Positions 27,301 through 35,078 of a DNA stretch of 64,000 nucleotides are shown piece by piece (position 1 is the first letter of the stretch; each line of letters starts with the position of its first letter). The notes under the pieces were generated by a model that had not been told where the DNA came from, searched no databases, and saw only the letters and a program-made list of their open reading frames with translations. Both the position numbers and the translations under genes were made by a program. This DNA is from Vitis vinifera (Eukaryota; Streptophyta; Magnoliopsida; Vitales; Vitaceae), in the NCBI RefSeq assembly GCF_030704535.1, contig NC_081811.1, positions 4,567,001-4,631,000 of the forward strand. Reading direction: 5' to 3'.

Positions 27301-30127
27301 AAGTGTAAAAGCAGAGTGCCAAAAAATATATTGCAAAAAGTTTCACATATAGGCACATCAGCATATGTGCATCTGACTGTTAACTTGCATATTCCCATTT
27401 GTCTTACATGCATATGCCAATGCACGTCAACATATAGGCCATATATATCTCAGAGTCACATATATATGGTCTATGAGCTTGACCTCCTATCCTATGTTCA
27501 ATAATGGGTGGCCTACCAAGTGTACAAGCACTGTGCCCAACAATGTATTCCAAGCACATCAACAAATATGCATCAGACTATTAATCTTGCCTGCCAATGT
27601 ACAATGTGAAGAAGTACTAAAAAGGGAATTTTTATTTTTTTTTATTTTTCCTTTTTTACTGAGGCAATGCTAAAATAAACTTGATTGCTCAATAGCTTTA
27701 GAGCATACTTCCTCAATTTCCCTTTTTGAAGCTTGCTTGTTCAGATAACCAACATAGAGTTTGTCCTCAAATGGCCCTGCTGGCCTTGCCGGCCCGGCCG
27801 GTCCTGCCGGTCCTGCTGGTCCTGCCGGTCCTGCTGGTCCTGCCGGTCCTGCTGGTCCTGCCGGTCCTGCCGGTCCTGCTGGTCCTGCTGGTCCTGCTGG
27901 TCCTGCTGGCCCTGCTGGCCCTGCTAGCCCTGCTATTAAGAAGAAGAAGAAGACGTCAAATGTCAGAAATGAATGGAGGTGAGAGAAGAATTTGTTTACT
28001 TGATGAAACTAAAAATGCAGGCTGCATCTGACAACATAGGTATGCCAATGAAGATACATATGCATCCAGCAACACAAAGCCAATGCGTAGAAACTGGTGA
28101 TCATGGAAAATTAAAACCATGTTACAAGAATGAAACTAATGCATACAACTAATTTACCTTTTCCACAAAAATCTTATGCACTGGGCAGTATATGCAATAT
28201 GCACTGGACAGTACATGCAAATGAATCTGCACATGCAAATGTAACTAATATTTGCTCAGAGAAGAATATGCCTTAAGAATCTAAAAGGTATGAGGTGCTC
28301 AGTGCAGGCTTGAAGTTTGTCTTAAGAATCTAGAATGCTCAGCACATGCTTGCAATCCTGGGAAGTATAACTGAACAGGGATGGGGAGTTGGAGGTTTCA
28401 GAATACCTTTTGCAAGTGTAGGGCAATTAGCAAGGCGCTCCCGTTCCCCATCAGCATATCTAACTTTGATGGCTGCCACTCCCTGGAAAACACAAATGCA
28501 TCAAAAAAAAAAAAAAAAAAGGAAAACACAGATTACCTGACAGGAGCAAAAAGCAGCAAGAGAAATATTTTATCTATCAGTCCCAGCGCAAGAGAACTCA
28601 CCCCAGGCAAAGTTCGTTGGTTATTTAAAGCTTTAATAGCTCTGTCAGCTTCGTCCATGGTTGCATATTTTACAAAACAGCATTCTGCAGAAGTAAACAT
28701 TTTGATATAAGTTATGATAGATTGTTATTACTTCTTCATATTCTGTAATTGTAAGCATTGCCAAAAACATATACATGGTTGTTGTAAGTATAATCTAAGC
28801 ACAATGATGACATGTATAAGGGGTTAGAAAATCAGTCATTGAATTCATAGAAGATATGCATTCCAATACCTTGTTGTTGGCCAGTTCTCTTATCCTTGAG
28901 TAAAACAACCTCGACAATCTTTCCATGTTCTTCAAACAAGGAGCGAATCTGACATGCCCAAGGCAATGCCCAAAATTAATATACAGAAAAGTGGTTAGAA
29001 GAAGGGCATATGACAATATTAGCTATCATTAACTTGCAAATGCAAATGCCAAAAAAAAAAAAAAAAATGCTTTATAATTGTCAACACCTTAAAGAGAGGC
29101 TTGAAAAATGAACATCAGAGAAAGAAAACAGAAATGCCAAAGTTTTCCTTTGGCCAGATGATATTAAGTATAGTTCAATGTAAAAAAAAAAAAAAAAAAA
29201 AACCAATAAATTGTACTCCTAAAGGGTCAACTTCCTATGATATAAACATGGTTATATAGAAATTCAAAATTCGGGATTTTGCAATGTCTAAAAATCAATA
29301 AAGGGAATTAATTAAACTAGTATCTACATGTTTATGATTTATGCAAATCCCACAAAAATTATGGAAATGGTGATGGCTAATGAAACAATAACTTACATCT
29401 TCTTCTGTTACAGTTCTTGGAACGCATCCAACATAAAGTTTCACAAAGGCGACACCCTCATTGTAATCTAAAAAGGTCATCGTGTCAGCAAACCAGAATA
29501 CACAGAATCTAGAATTGAAGATTGCAAAGAGATGAATGAACATGAATTCTAAATCAATGATTTGCAGATATAAGAGGCTATATTGCCACATCCTAACACC
29601 TAAAAAACTGAGAGAGGACTCAAATATTTGATAACATGACTGGACAAGTATATTAACTGTATTATTCTCAAATGACTGCAAGTTTAGATTTCTGTTTTCT
29701 CAATTAAAAGAATTTTGTTTCAATTCTTCTCTTTTCCTGCGTTTTCTCGGCAACCAAGCAGGTAAGCCGACAACTAAAACGAAAAAATTAATAAAACAAG
29801 GAAGTTAACACGATAAGCACCATGACCGGAGTTATTCAACCATCTCTTCCTGCCAGAAAAGGGCCCGAAGTGATCGGGACCGTGCCCGCCACCGCCAATT
29901 GTCCGGAATCCACCACCGCCATACGAGTCATTCGGTTCACCGTTGAAATGGTGATTGTGGTTGTGGTGGTGGTGGCCGTCGCCGGAGAAACCGGCCCTGT
30001 GATGATCGAAGCTCCTGTCATGGGAAGCGACGTGGTCGTCGGAGTAGCGAGCAAAGGCACCGCCGGAGTGAGGTGCGCGGTGGTGCTCCGGCTGCTCGCC
30101 GAAGCGTTCTCCTCTGAGCCTCTCCAG
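15308..30127 (-). CDS. FCA: FCA-like flowering-time RNA-binding protein (two RRMs, Gln-rich middle, WW domain), CUG start
   Basis: Minus-strand exons in order: 30127-29812, 29467-29397, 28948-28870, 28684-28602, 28482-28407, 27932-27709, 26971-26905, 26427-26348, 26262-26198, 25729-25670, 25580-25487, 24543-24253, 20531-20340, 20246-20042, 17678-17613, 15357-15308. All junctions are GT..AG and the phases fit, giving about 672 codons. RRM1 spans exons 2-5 ([13 protein letters not shown]1 QECCFVKY). RRM2 spans exons 6-9 ([19 protein letters not shown]; ending [16 protein letters not shown]). A Gln-rich middle follows, then a WW domain ([17 protein letters not shown] joined to WEKPEE). FCA is a nuclear RNA-binding protein promoting flowering through antisense 3'-end processing at FLC; its WW domain binds FY. 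The sequence differs from my memory of typical FCA (shorter middle region, altered C-terminus), so it may be a second FCA lineage. The N-terminus is His/Gly-rich. The last two exons are the least certain. Confidence 0.85.
15900..16560 (-). mobile_element. LINE (L1-type) 3'-end remnant in FCA-like intron
   Basis: The minus-strand open frame 16150-16410 reads [20 protein letters not shown] and [11 protein letters not shown], the zinc-binding C-terminal domain found downstream of plant LINE reverse transcriptases. Downstream on the same strand (16150 to about 15900) is a typical LINE 3' tail with the string tttgtatactacttgtgtac, ending in a TA repeat at 15904-15922. The reverse transcriptase itself is missing, so this is a 5'-truncated, inactive copy. 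It lies in the same orientation as the host gene. Confidence 0.8.
17820..17890. repeat. Short LINE/SINE-like 3' fragment
   Basis: The segment containing caggtaaaaacagatattat and ccaaaatatacaagtatac resembles the tail of plant LINEs or SINEs. No domain or defined end is visible. Confidence 0.25.
18021..18644. mobile_element. hAT-type MITE (624 bp) with 8-bp target duplication
   Basis: The left end is catagttttaaaaggc and the right end, reversed and complemented, is catagttgtgaaaggc. The flanks are a perfect 8-base duplication, atctaaac (18013-18020 and 18645-18652). Eight-base duplications are typical of hAT elements. The element has GGCGC-rich arms, a run of three hairpin-forming palindromes (18289-18403), and a GAA-rich tract on the plus strand (18460-18530). 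No transposase is encoded, so it is non-autonomous. It sits in an FCA-like intron. Confidence 0.85.
18289..18403. repeat. Three successive hairpin palindromes inside the MITE
   Basis: 18289-18312 is a perfect stem GGCCAAAACA / TGTTTTGGCC with a four-base loop. A similar imperfect one spans about 18331-18357. 18377-18403 is GGGACCAAA..TTTGGTCCC around a central GACGTC. They are spaced at about 45 bases with AT-rich spacers. Confidence 0.7.
19295..19575. repeat. Diverged direct duplication in FCA-like intron
   Basis: The segment from tatatcagttttaatgactcaatcaatcc (19295-19410) recurs with substitutions and small gaps at about 19415-19535, including the trailer gcctatcaaaa. A third partial copy of the gcaatgaagttatctt end follows at about 19553. 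Confidence 0.7.
21171..21744 (+). repeat. 5' LTR of the gag-only element
   Basis: 574 bases, beginning TGTCACAAG and ending GTGATA (the final CA has decayed to TA). A TATA-like cttatatagg lies at about 21209. It is clearly similar to, but visibly diverged from, the 3' LTR. Confidence 0.9.
22209..22988 (+). pseudogene. Retrotransposon Gag with zinc knuckle, interrupted by stops
   Basis: The frame shows a plant retrotransposon Gag domain ([25 protein letters not shown]) followed by a nucleocapsid-type zinc knuckle, C-X2-C-X4-H-X4-C ([13 protein letters not shown]). In-frame stops interrupt it at 22479-22481 and 22656-22658, with another just upstream at 22149-22151, so no full-length Gag is made from this copy. 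The Gag type resembles Ty3/gypsy elements. An upstream N-terminal portion may begin near 21790 in another frame. Confidence 0.85.
23443..24005 (+). repeat. 3' LTR of the gag-only element
   Basis: 563 bases, beginning TGTCACAAG and ending TTCGTGACA, so this copy keeps the canonical TG..CA ends. It is preceded by the polypurine tract at 23431-23442. Confidence 0.9.
25039..25056. repeat. (AC)n microsatellite in FCA-like intron
   Basis: Nine AC units within an intron of the FCA-like gene. Confidence 0.85.
27287..27600. repeat. Diverged direct duplication in FCA-like intron
   Basis: The segment starting gtggcataccaagtgtaaaagc (27290-27400) recurs as gtggcctaccaagtgtacaagc at 27508-27600, a spacing of about 218 bases. 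It lies in the intron just downstream (gene sense) of the minisatellite exon. Confidence 0.65.
27773..27934 (-). repeat. In-frame 9-bp coding minisatellite (18 units) between RRM1 and RRM2
   Basis: Eighteen contiguous 9-base units. On the plus strand they read mostly ggtcctgct/c; on the minus (gene) strand they read gcaggacca/g. In the phase set by exon 5 they translate as Ala-Gly-Pro sixteen times plus one AGL and one ARP, without a stop, running straight into [10 protein letters not shown] of RRM2. A pyrimidine-rich acceptor (ttcttcttcttcttaatag) lies just upstream on the gene strand, so the whole tract is likely exonic. Each unit also contains CAGG, a possible AG acceptor, so shorter in-frame isoforms are possible. 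Confidence 0.85.
30125..30127 (-). promoter_or_regulatory. Probable non-AUG (CUG) start codon of the FCA-like gene
   Basis: The frame that leads into RRM1 is closed upstream by a TGA at 30136-30134, two codons before this CTG. No in-frame ATG exists in exons 1-3; the first is in exon 4, inside RRM1. The CTG has A at -3 and G at +4, a favourable context. The following residues, [10 protein letters not shown], resemble the N-terminus of FCA proteins as I recall them. Arabidopsis FCA is reported to initiate at a CUG. An ACG lies two codons upstream as a less favoured alternative. Confidence 0.75.
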
Positions 30128-30136
30128 CTTCGTTCA

Positions 30137-31440
30137 CTGGTCCGGGTTATGCGGAATCGAAACCCTACAAATTTGCCAGAGAGGGAGTGAGGCCACAACT
30201 TGAATCTAAAATAGTTGTCATGGACTATTGGAAAATCATATATTTCATTTTACATGTCTTGGAAATATCAAATGTCGAAGTTCTTGACTTTTGGGGTGAA
30301 TTAGGGTGTATGCCTCTTGCAGGTATCAGGCGTTTCAATATGATGTTGTTGTTTTCCTCTAGTAATGTTATTTTGGAATATTGACAAAAGTTGATCCCTA
30401 TTAAAAAAAATTATAACACACTATCAAAAACTAATAGTGATAAAAATCAACATAAGAGGGTTCAACTAGGCTCGTGGCACATTAATTGAAATTTAAATTA
30501 TTCTATTTACATGTATAATTAAAATAAATATATATATATTTCAATTTTTCCTTATTTAACACATATAAAATAAAAACTATATTTCATAAAATAAATTATA
30601 TAATATTTATTATTAACGTAATTAAATTTTTTTTTTTAACATTTTACTATTTTTATTTAAAAGTAACTTAATGATATTAATATATATAACTGAATCTATT
30701 GATAACAAATTTATTTTAATTATATTTATTTATATAAATAAAATATTTTTAGTTGAATGAAATATTAAATATTTTAATTTTTTTCTATTTGGTTAAGAAA
30801 CAATGCTACTTGTATTAAAATAATTGGAATAGATTAAGATGGGATAATCCCGTTTGGCCATTGTCATTCCTAAATGAAGCCGTTAAAGCCAAAAGAATAT
30901 TAATAAACTTTAAATATTTTTGTATGGTTTTTTTTTAAGTTAAACATTATTTTTATATTTTAAATTTTAAGATCCGATATTTGAATTTGAGTTTAGTAGG
31001 GATTTTGAATTTTCTGAGCCCATTTTGAATGAATATTTTCTTTATTTTCTTTTTGTTTATTTCCTTCCATTTTGGTTTTTTCTTTATATATCTTTTTGGG
31101 GATTGCAGTGCCTCTCTTTGATTACAAACAAATGAGCAAAATAGACATACTGATAATTGCTCTGGCATCCATCAAAAATAAAAGTTGGGCTCAAGCAAGA
31201 ATTTATGGCCCAGGATTAGTAAAAAATATTTGGGCCAGGCTTCATGTTGTCATTGGAAGCCCAGCCCGTACACAGGAGGGGCCGAAGCCTTGTCCATCCA
31301 ATGCCATTCCTATTGGCTATTGTTGATAAAGCGGGGCGATATCAGCGTGTGTGCATATAAATGGGCCTAGTATGCAATACCCGCAAAATAAAAGGGGCAG
31401 AAAAGCAAATAAGAAAAACCCATTCTAAAAAGTAAAACGA
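30137..31440. promoter_or_regulatory. Intergenic region between divergent FCA-like and zinc-knuckle genes
   Basis: The two genes point away from each other. Near the zinc-knuckle gene are several TGGGC(C/T) elements, in both orientations (about 31186, 31208, 31231, 31362), and a CCCTAGCC sequence at about 31449. These resemble the site II and telo-box-like elements common in housekeeping plant promoters. Near the FCA-like gene the leader carries tgtagggttt on its sense strand. The middle (30400-31080) is very AT-rich and holds nothing recognisable. Confidence 0.45.
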
Positions 31441-31981
31441 AAAACAAGCCCTAGCCGTGGTGGTCTTCATCGTTCAAGCCCTCACTCTCTCTCGCCGCTG
31501 TCGCTCCTCGGGTAATCTCTTTCTCTCGATTCTTCTATGTTCTTCGATTGCAGATTACGGATTCAATCCAATCCAATTTTCAACTGACGGTATTCTCAAT
31601 TTCTCTTCTTTTTGCGCGATTCGAGTCCTATTCGAATGTGTGCTTCGATTCGAATCTGCTTGCATGTATGTCGTTGGTGATGTTTCTGGTGATTATGTTG
31701 AATGGTGGTGTTCCTTTTTTATTTTTTTGGTTTCTGTTTGGTTTTTGTAATCGATAAAAATTGAAATTAGTTTCGAGGGGTCTTGCTAGGTATTCTTTTG
31801 GGTGAGCTGGGTTGTAAATTAGTAGGCACACTGTTATCACTTCAGTTTTTGTATCCATAGAAATAAGGATTCTAGCATGCGTTTCGATTTTTGGGCTTAT
31901 CCATTTGTTTGTGTTTTGATTTCTTTGTTCCACATATATTATTATGGCTGGGTAATGTTTGGCAATGCAGGTTTTCATTGG

Positions 31982-34900
31982 ATGGCGAAAAGACCAGAAC
32001 CAGACGATGATGATTTTAGCGAAATTTATAAGGAATATACTGGTCCTCCTCGATCTACCACCAGCAATGTACAAGATAAAGCGAAAACAAGCAAAAGGTC
32101 TCATGCAAGTTCTGATGAGGAAGAGGAACCTCGTGACCCCAATGCTGTCCCAACAGATTTCACCAGTAGGGAAGCTAAGGTTTGGGAGGCTAAGTCTAAA
32201 GCTACAGAGAGGAACTGGAAGAAAAGAAAGGAAGAAGAAATGATCTGCAAAATATGTGGCGAATCAGGCCACTTTACTCAGGTGCTGTTGCTTTCTCTAT
32301 CAATTCTTTTCCAAAGGGTGTCGGAATAAAGCATTATAGTAATGCATTGTTTTTTCTATTATGAGAGAATTTGCTTGTCAGTTCTGATATGCAATTGACC
32401 TTGTTTTTGGAAGAAAAAAGGGTCAAGGTATTATATTTGATTTTTTTTCTTATTTTATTTGATTTTTTTCTCATACTTGTAAGTTTTTAACTAATTGTAA
32501 CTATATTTGATTTTTTTTTTCTTATTTGATTTGGTAAAACCGAAGATGAGAAAATCAATTTTCATAGCATTTTTTTTCCTTAGTACTTTCCTAAAACTGA
32601 ACACTCAATGTGTTCTCTATTTGGGTTGAATGTTATGCTTGGAACATATACAGGGATGCCCATCTACTCTTGGAGCAAACCGCAAGTCTCAAGATTTCTT
32701 TGAAAGGGTTCCTGCAAGAGAAAAGCATGTGAAGGCGCTTTTCACAGAGAAAGTGATACACAAGATTGAAAAGGACATTGGCTGTAAAATTAAAATGGAG
32801 GAGAAATTTATAATTGTTAGTGGCAAGGATAGGCTAATTTTGGCAAAAGGCATCGATGCAGTGCACAAAGTGATTAAGGAGGAGGGTAATAAAAAGGCTT
32901 CGTCTACTTCTCACATGAATAGGTCTAGGTCACCTGAGCGGAGCCCTGTTGGCCCTCGGTTTGGACGCTCTGAATCCCAAAAATCTCATCCTAGTCCACA
33001 AAATATAGCACAGTTCCAACAGAGATTTGGCAGGCAAGAGAGAGTTGTGGAAGACCGTATTCGTGACGATATGCAGAAACTGTCAAGAGGTTCCCCACAA
33101 GGTAGGGACAGCATACGATATATTTACGGCATCCATAAAAAGCTGGTAATCCCATATTCGTAGCTTATTAGGTCCTTAGATATTTTCATACGTGTCTCTT
33201 GTTGACCTCACATTTTTTGAATTCTTAATGATACTACTTGTTGCTTATCATTTTTGTTTGCAGCAAGAGGTAAGTTATTATGTTCAAGCATTATGTGTTC
33301 GATTCTGAAGTAACTTTCCTGGGTGAGTCTGAATTGATCGGATTGTCTCCAAAACAATTATATTTACTGAAAGTATATCAGCATTGTTTGCATCGGATGG
33401 ATTCACTGAGTGAATATAAGATAGCATGTCTAATTAAAGCTACCATCTATGTTAGCATCTTGAATCAAGTGCTTAACATACTCTTCCTTTGCTGAAGCTT
33501 ATGGTAATGATGGAGCTAGAGGTCGTTCAAGCCATTCAAAATCTCCAGCTCAGCCCCCTTACACGGGCAGTTCATATAATTCATATGATGGACATAATCA
33601 GAGTGTGGGGGTCTACAGAAATGATGGGTGGGATACTGAGAGACGAGGATCTGATATGCAATCTGGCCGTAAGTTTGAATACCCTGCCGCCCCACAGACA
33701 TTAGAGGAGTTAGAGTTGGAATATAAGAGGGAGGCAATGGATCTTGGAAGAATTCGTGATAAAGAAGAAGATGAAGAAAATTATAAGCATCGTGAGGTAT
33801 AAAGCTTATCTTTTAAACTTATTCTCGACTGCCCAAGTGATAGCTGGTTTATTTAAACACACCAAACCAATTTTGATGATTAGTGAACATTTGCTCCTAT
33901 TTTGACAAATTCAAATGTTGAGTTTCTTTTTTATTTTTCCATTTTTTATAGCCTATAAGAAGAACTCAGGCTCAAATTATGTTTTAGGCTCCAAAAATGT
34001 TTTTAACTAAAGTATGACTGAAATTCTTTTTGGGAACAATTTTAAATGCTTCTTTAGTTATATCATAAAACCCAGTATTGTGCATGCTATTTTTATTTCT
34101 GCTTAAGGTACTTATGTTGCCTGATTCCTTAAATTTCACACAAGTGTGACCTTAATTCTTATGTGAGGTTTCAACATGAATATAGCACTGGTGTCTTGAA
34201 CATAAAAACGTTTTGCTATCAACTTATGGTTCTTGAGCAAATATTTATTGCACTGGTGACATTAATTCTTATGTGAGGATTTCACTGGTGTCTTGAACTT
34301 AAAAAGGTTTAGCTATTAACTTATGGTTCTTGAGCAAATATTATAGCATTCCTACACCTCAGAAAGATTAGAGCTTGTTTGACACTTTTCCTTTTTCAAA
34401 CATAAATGCTAATGATCCCATAATGACCCTGATACTCAAATTATAATAATACCCTCAAAATTGATCGTTAACAGTCAGTAATGGGATTTTTCATGAAGAT
34501 TTTTTGAAAGAAATTCAAAAACAAGAAGCTTAAAACATTTCTTCCAAAATGGGGAAATTGGAAACAGAAAATTCAGCCCAATAAATGCAACTTTAAGACA
34601 AAACTTGTCATCATGAGTTGCTATGTTCACTCTCCTTTATGGAACATGGGGGCATCAAAATGCCATCTTAGCTGTTTGTTGTATTGATTAAGAAATTTGT
34701 TTTCTGACAAACTGGTTTTATGGATTCAAGGCTGTTAGGGAAATGAGAGAGAATTACATGAAGAAACTAGCTATCTTAAGGGGCACGCATGCAAAGCAAT
34801 GGGAGGAATTTCTTCAACTTGATGCTGAAAGGCAACACCAACGGGCACGTCAACAGATGTCCAGTTCAGGTTTTGGTGGCTATAAGCAGGCCAGTTATTC

Positions 34901-35078
34901 TGATTATGATGGTTCCTCTGCCAATCCTCATTATGCTGGAGCCAATATACCTATGGATTCAAGGGGCAGGTACCCGAACCCTGTGGAAAACTATCCTCCT
35001 TCAAGGCCTCATGATACTTACAGTGAGTTTCAGCGTCAAAGGAGAGAAGATTTTGGGAAAGCTTACCACCGATACTAA
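31982..35078 (+). CDS. CCHC zinc-knuckle protein with KH-like domain
   Basis: Exons 31982-32281, 32654-33101, 33264-33269 (6-nt microexon), 33498-33796 and 34731-35078 join in frame to 466 residues. A non-coding first exon probably ends near 31511 before gtaatc. The zinc knuckle C89-C92-H97-C102 (CKICGESGHFTQGC) is split by the first coding intron. Residues about 120-178 look like a KH-type RNA-binding fold (VIHKIEKDIGCKIKMEEK). A Ser/Arg-rich part (RSRSPERSP), an acidic/basic helical region (TLEELELEYKREAMDLGRIR) and a Tyr/Gly-rich tail follow. The composition fits a nuclear RNA-binding or splicing-associated protein. I recognise the plant family (annotated only as zinc knuckle CCHC-type) but know no established function. 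It is transcribed divergently from the FCA-like gene. Confidence 0.85.
33264..33269 (+). other. Candidate 6-nt microexon CAAGAG
   Basis: CAAGAG is flanked by tttttgtttgcag and gtaagtt, both near-ideal splice sites. Neighbouring exons end and begin in phase 1, so adding these six bases keeps frame and inserts two residues (Ala-Arg between Gln and Ala). Skipping it is also in frame. Confidence 0.6.
34152..34341. repeat. Tandem duplication in an intron of the zinc-knuckle gene
   Basis: Two adjacent copies of a ~90-base segment (34152-34244 and 34261-34341) share ttaattcttatgtgagg, ctggtgtcttgaac and cttatggttcttgagcaaat, with a few substitutions and a short deletion. Confidence 0.85.

Noticed and set aside
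27761-27982. Plus-strand 73-codon collagen-like frame (Gly-Pro-Ala repeats)
   Set aside because: It is the complementary reading of the minisatellite in a minus-strand exon; there is no promoter, start context or flanking domain on this strand.
28158-28180. Possible minus-strand exon of 23 nt (reading VHKIFVEK) as the start of FCA RRM2
   Set aside because: It has AG/GT borders and resembles RNP2 weakly, but its inclusion breaks the phase needed by the next exon. A far better RRM2 start ([19 protein letters not shown]) exists at 27709-27932.
29822-30190. Open frames of about 120 codons on both strands over FCA exon 1
   Set aside because: Neither is in the frame that continues into RRM1. They are shadows produced by the GC-rich, His/Gly-coding exon.
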